From assembly GCF_014636475.1 (NCBI RefSeq), contig NZ_BMEL01000003.1, positions 496,001 to 560,000 on the forward strand: 64,000 bases of DNA, given 5' to 3'. Each line of letters begins with the position of its first letter. The stretch's first letter is position 1. The notes under the pieces are model-generated. The model was given only the letters and a program-made list of their open reading frames with translations. It had not been told where the DNA came from and ran no database searches. Source of the DNA: Halobacillus andaensis (GTDB lineage: Bacteria > Bacillota > Bacilli > Bacillales > Halobacillaceae). Shown one piece after another: positions 54,343 to 61,719 of the stretch. The position numbers and the translations under genes are program-made.

Positions 54343-55044
54343 ATGGTACAAACATTTGATGAACAGTGCATTGTCAGTGATATAGTGAAACAATTCCCTA
54401 AATCCAGTGACCTTTTCAAGTCCTACCGCATCGATTTTTGCTGTGGCGGTAACCGTCCTCTACGTGAAGCCATTGAAAAAAGGAACCTCCCCAAAGAGGA
54501 AGTTTTGCAACGGTTAAATAAGTTATATGAAGAAAATGAAGCCCTAAACCAAAAGCAAATCAATTGGGATACCGCTTCTTCTTCTGAGTTGATTGATCAC
54601 ATTATTCAGAAGCATCATCATTATTTACAAGAAGAACTTCCGAACCTCAGTCCTTTTGTAACCAAAGTTATGAAGGTCCACGGAGGGAAGCAGCCTCACT
54701 TACGGGTGATCCATAAACTCTTTAATGAATTAAAAACAGAGCTTGAACAGCACACGTTAAAAGAAGAAAATGAAGACTTTCCATTGATCATAGAATATGA
54801 GACCAACCCGACTGAAGAACAGCTTCAAATCATTCAGACCAAATTAGCTGACTTAGAAGATGAGCATAGTCACGCGGGAGATGTCTTAAAGGAACTCCGC
54901 GAGATTACGAATGACTACTCTCCGCCGGAGGGAGCATGTGGCACCTACCGTCTTGTGTACAATCGGTTAGAGGAATTGGAAGCAGAAACCTTCCAACACA
55001 TCCACCTGGAAAACAATATCCTTTTCCCTAGATACATGTCTTAG
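54343..55044 (+). CDS. ric: Iron-sulfur cluster repair di-iron protein (RIC/ScdA/YtfE)
   Basis: 233 residues. An N-terminal DUF542 domain has YRIDFCCGGNRPLREAI with the vicinal cysteines. A hemerythrin-like four-helix bundle follows, with ligands in LIDHIIQKHHHYLQEEL, MKVHGGKQPHLRV, TLKEENEDFPLI, EHSHAGD and FQHIHLENNILFPR. RIC proteins repair [Fe-S] clusters after nitric oxide or oxidative damage in the cytoplasm. An Fnr-like promoter lies upstream and a Crp/Fnr gene precedes it. A dispersed repeat begins 17 nt after the stop. Confidence 0.95.
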   Translation: MVQTFDEQCIVSDIVKQFPKSSDLFKSYRIDFCCGGNRPLREAIEKRNLPKEEVLQRLNKLYEENEALNQKQINWDTASSSELIDHIIQKHHHYLQEELPNLSPFVTKVMKVHGGKQPHLRVIHKLFNELKTELEQHTLKEENEDFPLIIEYETNPTEEQLQIIQTKLADLEDEHSHAGDVLKELREITNDYSPPEGACGTYRLVYNRLEELEAETFQHIHLENNILFPRYMS

Positions 55045-55060
55045 TTCCTTTAATCATTCA

Positions 55061-55290
55061 AGAGGTTGGGACAAAAAATAGTAATCCAAAAAAGACCCGA
55101 ACTATTCATTCGAATTGGATCGGGTCTTCTGCATTTAGCAGTCACCGCTTCGTCAACATCCTTCGCTTTTAAGCGGGCACGGCCTCAGCCTCCTCGGAAA
55201 GCAAAGACCGCTTTCCTGTGGGGTCTTCGGACTCGTGCTATTCCCACAGGAGACTTCGTATGTTGACTACGCTACTTAGTATTTTATTAT
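55061..55290 (+). repeat. Dispersed Bacillaceae repeat, full copy, serving as 3' end of the RIC gene
   Basis: GAGGTTGGGACAAAAAATAG (55062-55081) is followed by a terminator-like hairpin with arms AGACCCGA and TCGGGTCT, then the core: outer arm GTCAACAT, GCGGGCACGGCCTCAGC, central hairpin GGAAAGC / GCTTTCC, GGTCTTCGGACTCGTGCT, CCCACAGGAGACTTCG and closing arm ATGTTGAC. The rest of the gap to 55597 shows no gene; part of it (GGGAGAAGACGTCAATTCTTC) looks like another decayed repeat. Confidence 0.8.
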
Positions 55291-55597
55291 TGGATTGTAC
55301 GTACTAATGGCTATGTTAAGATTTCTATTAATAAATCCGATGCGACTTACTGGGTACCATTTCTATATGGGTGAGAAAAGGGACAGGGTAAACACCTCGC
55401 CTTCGACGGGAGAAGACGTCAATTCTTCTCGGGCTTTCGCTATATGGGGTCTTGCCAGCCCTGTTTTTCCCTCAAGAGTCTATTCGTTCCCTCCCCACAA
55501 TCAACATCATTTAGGGAAGTGATTTCCTTCACTCTCCACACAACTATCAACGCAAATCTTCAACCGGGCATGACACAAAAAAAGAAGCTGCAATTAT

Positions 55598-56063
55598 AGA
55601 GGTCACTGAAAAAATAAAAGTCGATGAAAGGTAGAATTTTAAAAAGCGGTTTGTGGGGAATTTAAATTTCCCACAGACCGCTTTTCTTCTAACTATTAAG
55701 AGATTTGCGCCTTCTCTACCTTCATAAGTTTAACGATTCGTTTCACTTAGCTGAAATAGACATCGCACCTTGTAACATACGGACGGGTTTTTCAATTGAT
55801 CTCTGTTGATGCCACGATGAGCGTTCGGTGGTGACGCCTGGTCGATTAAAACCGGCCACGTCCTGTGGCCAACATCGACACTAGCACGTCCGGTGCGTCG
55901 CGGGAAGAGCGCGAGCCGAAGATCCACTTTAGTCAAGTGAACTTCTTGACCAAGTTAGCTGAGGCCGTGCCCGCGGCAAGCATCCACCGACTAGCGATTC
56001 GTGAGATTAACTACAAACTTTAACAGCTCTTTTAGATTAGAAAAGACTTTTTCAGTGTCCTCC
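55598..56063 (-). mobile_element. MITE-like element, copy 2 (466 bp), in the ctaB terminator loop
   Basis: The ends AGAGGTCACTGAAAAAA and (reverse complement) GGAGGACACTGAAAAAG are inverted repeats. The flanking duplication is AATTAT, possibly extending to AATTATAGA. It has no gene. Internally it carries a bidirectional terminator (55642-55685) and the same structured core as copy 1, almost identical from about 55801 to 56000. It lies about 14.9 kb from copy 1, in the same orientation relative to its host gene. Confidence 0.78.
55642..55685. terminator. Bidirectional terminator inside element copy 2
   Basis: AAAAGCGGTTTGTGGG and CCCACAGACCGCTTTT pair over their whole length (one G-U). The sequence differs from the copy 1 hairpin at several positions while pairing is kept. 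Confidence 0.85.
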
Positions 56064-56091
56064 AATTATAGAGCTTCTTTTTGGCAAAACT

Positions 56092-57000
56092 TCAATGAAA
56101 GAAAGTAACAATGACCATGGCACCAAATAAGATCATTAGATAATTTAAAGAATACAAAAACATCCAATGGGCCCATTTTAGATCATCTTTAACAAAGAAT
56201 CCTTTGAGGGCGAGCACAATCCATCCAATAGATAGTAAAGTTGCAATGGTGAAAAATACCCAGCCTAACGAAGGGAGAAAAAAAGGTAACGGACATAAAC
56301 ACGTAACATAAACAAGCATGTGTCCCTTTGTATATTCAAATCCACGTTTAACGGGGAGCATAGCAACTCCTGCTGCTTTATATTCTTCACATTTTTTAAT
56401 AGCTATGGCAAATGTATGGGGGATCTGCCAAATAAACAAACTAAGAAACAAGACAATCGGAACAATATGAAAGGCTGGTTCGATCGCTGCCCATCCAATC
56501 AATGGGGTCACGGCTCCAGAAATACTGCCGATTAATGTATTTAGGGTATATTTTCTTTTAGACCACATTGTATATAGGACCACATAGGTGAACCAGCCGA
56601 CGAATGCATACATTGCTGCTTCTAGAGTTGTAAATAAAAGAATAATGAATCCGAGAATACTTAAAGCAATCCCCATCGTCAAAACGTTCTTCAGTGAAAC
56701 CTTACCTGTAACTGTGGGGCGATCTTTTGTTCGTTCCATAACAGCATCTATATCCGCGTCATACCAATTATTAAGGAGTAAGGCGCCCGCCATAATGAAG
56801 GTACTACCTATGATCGTTAATAAAAACACATCCCAGTGTTCTTTAAAAGAAGCTTCCGTGTAGAAGAGTGCGAGCCAGAGTCCAGTGAATACGGGCAGAA
56901 CATTAGATACCAGCACTACTGCCTTAAAAAGAGACTTTAAATCAGATCGCGTAATAAGTTTACTTTCTGAAGATGAATGATCGTTTAATGTCTTCTCCAC
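56092..57000 (-). CDS. ctaB: Protohaem IX farnesyltransferase (haem O synthase)
   Basis: 302 residues from the GTG at 57000, preceded by AAGGTGAT; the ATG at 57018 lacks a ribosome site. It is a UbiA-fold prenyltransferase with nine membrane segments and the key motif NNWYDADIDAVMERTKDRP, with the second loop around YTMWSKRKYTLNTLIGS. It adds farnesyl diphosphate to haem B for haem O (then haem A) used by terminal oxidases. Genes for a ba3-type oxidase lie immediately upstream on the same strand, which fits. Its terminator is split by the MITE-like element. Confidence 0.95.
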   Translation of the reverse strand: MEKTLNDHSSSESKLITRSDLKSLFKAVVLVSNVLPVFTGLWLALFYTEASFKEHWDVFLLTIIGSTFIMAGALLLNNWYDADIDAVMERTKDRPTVTGKVSLKNVLTMGIALSILGFIILLFTTLEAAMYAFVGWFTYVVLYTMWSKRKYTLNTLIGSISGAVTPLIGWAAIEPAFHIVPIVLFLSLFIWQIPHTFAIAIKKCEEYKAAGVAMLPVKRGFEYTKGHMLVYVTCLCPLPFFLPSLGWVFFTIATLLSIGWIVLALKGFFVKDDLKWAHWMFLYSLNYLMILFGAMVIVTFFH

Positions 57001-57123
57001 TTTAATCACCTTGATCATTTTTGGATGGGTGCTCGGAATTGCTATAGATTTAAACGATCGAAATCAATAATGAAAGATGAGTACATCAGCCCCCTCTCCT
57101 ATCGACGCTTAACTAGATAACGG

Positions 57124-57483
57124 CTATTCCACAATCAGAGTCGATACCATCTCTTCATGACCTGTGCCGCATACGATGCTGCACGTGATGGTATACTCGC
57201 CCGGCTCAAGTGTTGCTGTAGCTGAGCCTTCATTATCAATATTTATGTCGGCACCTTCAATTTCAATCCCATGCATCCCTTCTTCATTGGTAAGATTAAA
57301 TGTGATTTCGCCAGCAGAAGCTATATAACTTTCTTCATTAAACTCCCAATTACTTGCTTTAATATCAACGGTTTCCCCTGCAGCTTCCGCTTCTCCCCCG
57401 TCTACTTTCTCGTCTCCGCTTCCACAGGCGGCTAAAGTAAACATAAGCACGATGACCAAGAAAGCAAAAATACCTTTTTTCAT
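57124..57483 (-). CDS. Cupredoxin lipoprotein with a complete CuA-type motif
   Basis: 119 residues from the ATG at 57483, preceded by GGGAGGTTATC. The lipobox is FTLAACGSG (Cys20). A cupredoxin fold follows, with a His in EEGMHGIEIEG and CSIVCGTGHEEM, a full C-x3-C-x3-H-x2-M CuA motif. It resembles a subunit II soluble domain but is lipid-anchored rather than carried on a TM helix. Lying directly after the oxidase subunit I gene, it may pass electrons to the oxidase, serve as copper donor, or sense NO. The separate subunit II has its own CuA site. Confidence 0.85.
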   Translation of the reverse strand: MKKGIFAFLVIVLMFTLAACGSGDEKVDGGEAEAAGETVDIKASNWEFNEESYIASAGEITFNLTNEEGMHGIEIEGADINIDNEGSATATLEPGEYTITCSIVCGTGHEEMVSTLIVE

Positions 57484-57550
57484 TGAGATAACCTCCCAAG
57501 TTTTATATTCTTGTGAATAAGACCCCTGATGATGATAAAGCCCAAATCCA

Positions 57551-59227
57551 TTACCATGTTCGTATAGGTGGTGACCCTGGAGGGGCATGAAGAACAAAGT
57601 CCATAATCGGTACGACATACGCCATAGCAACCACCATGAGTAATAACACGATCCAAAGCCCCCATCGTTCAGTCCACATAGGCACTGGCCGGGCATCATC
57701 CTCAGGTTCAGCAACTGGATATTCAGTTTCGCCTTTTGGTGCGAAGAACATCATATTAAATACTGCATATACCTGAATAATGACACCGACTAGCAGCAAC
57801 GTAGCTCCAATTCCCATAACATACTCATAGGGGATCCAGCTTAAAGCTGTTGGATGATCTCCATATGTTGTAAACGACGTCCGTCTTGGGTCACCTAGTA
57901 ATCCTACTAAATGCTGCGAACCTGCCATAAGGATCATCCCAATGGTCCAAATAATCGTTTGAATCACACCAATTTTATTCATTTTTGGTGTGAGCTGGCG
58001 CTTTGATAAATAAGGAATCAACCAATAGGAAATCCCGAAAAATGTCATAACAACTGACATCCCTACAGTGACATGAAAATGACCAACTACCCACAACGTG
58101 TTATGAACCACTTGATTCAATTGATTACTCGTATTCACAATACCTCCGGCTCCCCCAGGAATGAAAGCAATCATCGCGATCATAGGGGCTAAGAACCGAA
58201 CATCTCCCCACGGAAGCTTTTTAAACCATCCAAGCACCCCTTTTCCACCGAGTTTTCTTCCAGCACGTTCAAAAACAGCAAACATAGCAAATGCAGTCAT
58301 CAAAGAAGGTACAGCAATGGATAAACTCATAAATACATGTAAAAATTTAACCGATAGAGAGATTCCCGGATCTACAATTTGGTGGTGAAACCCTCCAGGA
58401 ATATTTAAGATCACTAACAAAATAACAACCAGCCGAATCAATTTTTCATTAAAATGCCTTCCCCCGATAATTTTCGGTACGATGACATACCATGCAGAAA
58501 CAGCTACAAGATACCAAATATTCACTAATGAGTGACCAAACCACCAAAATAATGTACGGCCTACCATCACGTTTGTCGTTTCCACCAGCCCCATCGACCA
58601 GGGAATAAGGGTCAAAACTTCAATTGTTACACCGAGACTCGCAAAAAACCATAAGACGAATACACCCATCGCGAAAAATGCTAACAGCGGAACAGGCTGC
58701 CCTGGGTTTATTTTTTTCCAATGACGATGATTAATAAAAACCCCAAAACAACAAGCCCATATTCCTAAGACAAGAAAGACTAACCCAACATAAAATAACG
58801 GATGCGCCGCTAAAGGCGGATAAAATGTGTATAATACAGACGCTTCGTTTAAGACGATCATTACGGCAACCATGATGGTCCCAACGATCATGAGAGCGAA
58901 ACCAATCCAAGCCAGTTTTCGAACTTTAGGCAGCAGTCCCCCAAATGAATGAGAAAGGTTGGCATATTGATAACCAATTGTAAAAGTAGTTGAAAAAACG
59001 AGAAGTAGTAGAATTCCGTGAGCGGTCAGCACTTGATAATAATTAAGCCATGGCGGCAGCTGTAAAAGTCCTGCACGCTCTAATCCTTGCAGCAAACCTA
59101 AAACCCCGCCAATAAGTAATGACACAAATGATACTGAAAAATAGGATAATGAAACCTTAGCATCTTCTGTATTTACACCTAACAAACTTGATTTTTGACT
59201 TATCGTTTCACGTAATGCATTTTCCAT
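57551..59227 (-). CDS. cbaA: Cytochrome ba3/b(o/a)3-type oxidase subunit I (B-type haem-copper oxidase)
   Basis: 558 residues with about 13 membrane segments. Haem ligands and the CuB site are visible: TAHGILLLLVFSTTFTIGY (low-spin haem His), WWFGHSLVNIWYLVAVSAWY (CuB His and Tyr region), HHQIVDPG and HNTLWVVGHFHVTVGMS (high-spin and low-spin haem His). It reduces O2 to water and pumps protons, taking electrons from subunit II. B-type enzymes have high oxygen affinity, which fits the Fnr-like site in the operon promoter. Gene order on the minus strand is IIa, II, I, cupredoxin, then ctaB. Confidence 0.95.
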   Translation of the reverse strand: MENALRETISQKSSLLGVNTEDAKVSLSYFSVSFVSLLIGGVLGLLQGLERAGLLQLPPWLNYYQVLTAHGILLLLVFSTTFTIGYQYANLSHSFGGLLPKVRKLAWIGFALMIVGTIMVAVMIVLNEASVLYTFYPPLAAHPLFYVGLVFLVLGIWACCFGVFINHRHWKKINPGQPVPLLAFFAMGVFVLWFFASLGVTIEVLTLIPWSMGLVETTNVMVGRTLFWWFGHSLVNIWYLVAVSAWYVIVPKIIGGRHFNEKLIRLVVILLVILNIPGGFHHQIVDPGISLSVKFLHVFMSLSIAVPSLMTAFAMFAVFERAGRKLGGKGVLGWFKKLPWGDVRFLAPMIAMIAFIPGGAGGIVNTSNQLNQVVHNTLWVVGHFHVTVGMSVVMTFFGISYWLIPYLSKRQLTPKMNKIGVIQTIIWTIGMILMAGSQHLVGLLGDPRRTSFTTYGDHPTALSWIPYEYVMGIGATLLLVGVIIQVYAVFNMMFFAPKGETEYPVAEPEDDARPVPMWTERWGLWIVLLLMVVAMAYVVPIMDFVLHAPPGSPPIRTW

Positions 59228-59240
59228 TTAAGTTCCCCCC

Positions 59241-59702
59241 TTACTGCACCGTGATGGTTGTTGACATCATCTGATGGCCAATCCCGCAATATTCATTACA
59301 TAGTACAAGAAACTCGCCTGGCTCATTGAACGTGTGCGTGATTTTTTGAATATGTCCAGGCATGACCATAGCATTTATGTTGGTTCCAGCCACTTGAAAA
59401 CCATGTGACACATCCGGTGATGCCATCGTAAAAGTTACTTCCGCTCCTACAGGCAGTTCAATATCACTTGGAGTAAATTGAAACGACTGCAAGATCATCA
59501 CTACCTCATATTCGTTCTCCCCCATTTTCTTAACTCCAGGGTCATCGAAGGGAGCCGTTTGTGAAACTTTTTGAGGGTCAATGGTTTCCTTATGACTTGG
59601 CGGACCCATTCCCATCGCAAATGTTTGAAAACCAATAACGACCATGAATATAACCAAAAGCCCAATACTTAACGTCATCCAAATCTCTTCCAACCGATGC
59701 AT
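59241..59702 (-). CDS. cbaB: Cytochrome ba3-type oxidase subunit II
   Basis: 153 residues. One N-terminal TM (about 8-32) precedes a periplasm-side cupredoxin domain with DVSHGFQVAGT and LCNEYCGIGHQMM, the complete CuA site. It accepts electrons from cytochrome c and passes them to subunit I. Its size matches the short subunit II of Thermus and Geobacillus ba3 oxidases, with no fused cytochrome c. It lies 13 bp before cbaA and 14 bp after the subunit IIa gene. Confidence 0.94.
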   Translation of the reverse strand: MHRLEEIWMTLSIGLLVIFMVVIGFQTFAMGMGPPSHKETIDPQKVSQTAPFDDPGVKKMGENEYEVVMILQSFQFTPSDIELPVGAEVTFTMASPDVSHGFQVAGTNINAMVMPGHIQKITHTFNEPGEFLVLCNEYCGIGHQMMSTTITVQ

Positions 59703-59716
59703 AGCTCCTCACTCCC

Positions 59717-59878
59717 CTACACTCTTGACATATATAGCCAGAAAACGGATACCCATACAATTATGATTACTGCTCCTACAACCCCTACTGATACCAACGT
59801 GCCTCTTAGGGAATTCTCATCTTCGGCATTCGAACTTTTGACCGACTGCGTGCTCCTAGATAACTGACGTTCAGCCAT
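59717..59878 (-). CDS. Cytochrome ba3-type oxidase subunit IIa
   Basis: 53 residues. A polar N-terminus (MAERQLSRSTQSVKSSN) is followed by a single TM with IIIVWVSVFWLYM. This is the size and layout of CoxIIa (PF08113), the one-helix subunit of ba3 oxidases. ATGATG occurs at 59881; the second ATG is better spaced from GGGGCGAGG. It is first in the oxidase operon. Confidence 0.8.
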   Translation of the reverse strand: MAERQLSRSTQSVKSSNAEDENSLRGTLVSVGVVGAVIIIVWVSVFWLYMSRV

Positions 59879-59917
59879 CATCCTCGCCCCTTTCCCATTA
59901 TTTTTCTATTCACCTTT

Positions 59918-59960
59918 ATTCTAAATAGAAGGAGGCGAATCCGTAGTGAGGAGCATCACT
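59918..59960 (-). promoter_or_regulatory. Fnr-type class II promoter of the ba3 oxidase operon
   Basis: On the minus strand AGTGATGCTCCTCACT (59960-59945) is a palindrome with one change from TGTGA-N6-TCACT. TAGAAT at 59923-59918 is exactly where a -10 box belongs for a box centred at -41.5. Confidence 0.65.
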
Positions 59961-59994
59961 GATTGCTTTTTTATTCAATATTTTATTACGACAA

Positions 59995-60028
59995 AAACCA
60001 GCATCTTCTTGAATAAAGATGCTGGTTT
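59995..60028 (-). terminator. Orphan terminator-like hairpin
   Basis: AAACCAGCATCTT and AAGATGCTGGTTT pair perfectly over 8 nt; the minus strand continues TTG. No gene ends just before it on either strand, so it may mark a small RNA or a lost gene. Confidence 0.55.
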
Positions 60029-60222
60029 AGTCCAACGCCAATCGTTTACTATTCGTTAAGGAGGGAAAATAATTATTCTAAGTCCATAAAAAGCCCCTCT
60101 AAAGTTCAGTTACTCAAGAAATGCTGCTTGGAATTGACGCAAAATTCCATTATATTGTATAAGCAAGAAAGTCTTTAGATTATACTGAATGAAACATACT
60201 TGAAAGGATAGTGATTTAGAAG

Positions 60223-60645
60223 ATGTTATACATATGGCATATCGAAAAAATCATTAAAAATACATTGCAAGAGCACAATCTAGATATAAACTATGAATTT
60301 AACAACAACTTAACTGCCCCTATGAGCTATAACGTATCGACGAATACCATCACGTTTAACTATTTAGAAGTGAATGGATATATCGGAAAAATTAAATTGA
60401 AGGAAACCGAAGAAAATTTCGTTAAGCTCATTGTTTATCATGAAATTGGTTATTATTTAACGTTCAAGAAGCACAAACATGACTTACGTACACTGATGTA
60501 CGGGGAAGATGAAGAAATTGAAGAGCTTAAAGCGGAGATTGAGAGGAATGCCTGGGATTATGGGCGTACGCTGGTGCCTGATCATCTAGTAGAATCTTAT
60601 GATAAAGTACGTGAAATGGATGGGATGCTGATTAAAGGTTTGTAG
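60223..60645 (+). CDS. ImmA/IrrE-like metallopeptidase-type protein with altered zinc motif
   Basis: 140 residues. The central helix KLIVYHEIGYYLTFKKHKHD is the HEXXH helix of a small zincin, but the second metal-binding His is Tyr (HEIGY). A downstream helix has EELKAEIERNAWDYGRTLVP, where ELKAEIERNA resembles the third-ligand helix of ImmA/IrrE proteins. Family members cleave phage or stress repressors; this one may be inactive or use the nearby His residues. A TTGACG...TATAAG promoter precedes it (60134-60163). The ribosome site AAAGGAT is rather far from the ATG. Confidence 0.6.
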   Translation: MLYIWHIEKIIKNTLQEHNLDINYEFNNNLTAPMSYNVSTNTITFNYLEVNGYIGKIKLKETEENFVKLIVYHEIGYYLTFKKHKHDLRTLMYGEDEEIEELKAEIERNAWDYGRTLVPDHLVESYDKVREMDGMLIKGL

Positions 60646-60677
60646 TTAGATCGAACAAAGATTTGAAGGCACAAAAA

Positions 60678-60725
60678 TATTCAGCCTTTCTTTTACCACA
60701 ACTGGTACAGAAGAAGGCTGAATAA
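60678..60725 (-). terminator. Terminator of the FGE gene
   Basis: TTCAGCCTTTCTT pairs with AGAAGAAGGCTGAA (one bulge). The minus strand continues ATTTTTG. Confidence 0.7.
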
Positions 60726-60742
60726 AAATATACCCCCAACAA

Positions 60743-61705
60743 TTAAGTTATGTCTGCGACGCACCGGAATCCCATGTTTCCTGTCGAACTGTCCATCGTA
60801 TTCGAGCTGCGAGCCGCTGTTCGATAGCGATTGCAATAGGAGTGGTGGCACAGGTAAGAGCCGCCTCTCATCACTTTTGGCGACTGGCTGTTCAACCGGT
60901 TTGAATCTATTATTTTATCAGGAGTATTTGTAAACCAATCTGAGCACCATTCCCAGACGTTGCCCGCCATGTGATACAGTCCAAACCCGTTCGTTGGAAA
61001 AGATTGTACTGGGGCTGTGCCAAAAAATCCATCTTCCTCTGTGTTTTCACGCGGAAAATCGCCCTGCCAAATGTTACAGTAATGCTCTCCGTTTGGGGTC
61101 AGTTCATCACCCCAGGGGTATTTCTTTTGCTCAAGACCACCGCGGGCTGCAAACTCCCATTCCGCTTCGGTGGGCAGTCTCTTTCCCGCCCAATTGCTAA
61201 AGGCTGCCGCGTCATTCCAGGAAACATGAATCACTGGATGATCCAATCGGTCATCTATCGTTGATCCTGGCCCTTCCGGCTGATACCAATAGGCCCCTTC
61301 AACGGCCAGCCACCACGGTGTATTCGGCAGCTGCTGAACGTTGAATGGAGCGTCAGGAGAGATGAATTCATAAAAAACAAACGACCAGCCAAACTGCTCT
61401 GCCTCCGTTTGATATCCTGTTTCTTTTACAAATTGAGTGAAGTCCCCATTACTTACCGTATGGGCATCTATATAGAATGGATCAACTTTCACTTTCCTAA
61501 CGGGACCCTCTCCATCAAACGGAAACCCTTCTTTATCCTCTGTCCCCATTAAAAAATCTCCACCAGGCAAGTACACCATCCGCTCCTTAAGCTGAACAGT
61601 TTTCTCTTTAGCCTGAAGCTTGGGCGCTGAATCTTCCTTTCCTTCTCTTTCAATATCAGCTCTGCTTGCTTGACAGCAGGGGGCTTGTTTCCCTTTTTCG
61701 TGCAT
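60743..61705 (-). CDS. Formylglycine-generating enzyme (sulfatase activator)
   Basis: 320 residues from the ATG at 61705, 9 nt after AAAGGAG; an in-frame TTG at 61714 overlaps that site. The FGE fold is complete: YLPGGDFLMGTED, VSWNDAAAFSNWAGKRLPTE, GLYHMAGNVWEWCSDWF and the active-site RGGSYLCHHSYCNRYRTAAR with both catalytic cysteines, which separates true FGEs from the wider family. It converts a Cys of type I sulfatases to formylglycine with copper and O2. A possible sulfatase tail is encoded upstream in this gene row (63872-64000). Confidence 0.9.
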   Translation of the reverse strand: MHEKGKQAPCCQASRADIEREGKEDSAPKLQAKEKTVQLKERMVYLPGGDFLMGTEDKEGFPFDGEGPVRKVKVDPFYIDAHTVSNGDFTQFVKETGYQTEAEQFGWSFVFYEFISPDAPFNVQQLPNTPWWLAVEGAYWYQPEGPGSTIDDRLDHPVIHVSWNDAAAFSNWAGKRLPTEAEWEFAARGGLEQKKYPWGDELTPNGEHYCNIWQGDFPRENTEEDGFFGTAPVQSFPTNGFGLYHMAGNVWEWCSDWFTNTPDKIIDSNRLNSQSPKVMRGGSYLCHHSYCNRYRTAARSSNTMDSSTGNMGFRCVADIT

Positions 61706-61719
61706 CGTTTTCAACTCCT

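Larger units (their letters stand above)
55579..56082 (-). terminator. ctaB terminator split by an inserted element
   Basis: Minus-strand arms AAAAAGAAGCT (56082-56072) and AGCTTCTTTTT (55589-55579) pair perfectly over 11 bp with a T-run. The element lies inside the 10-nt loop. AATTAT is duplicated at 55592-55597 and 56064-56069. Confidence 0.8.

Noticed and set aside
55295-55522. 75-codon frame after the RIC gene
   Set aside because: Its sequence reads through repeat-like, GC-skewed DNA without a ribosome site or recognisable domain.
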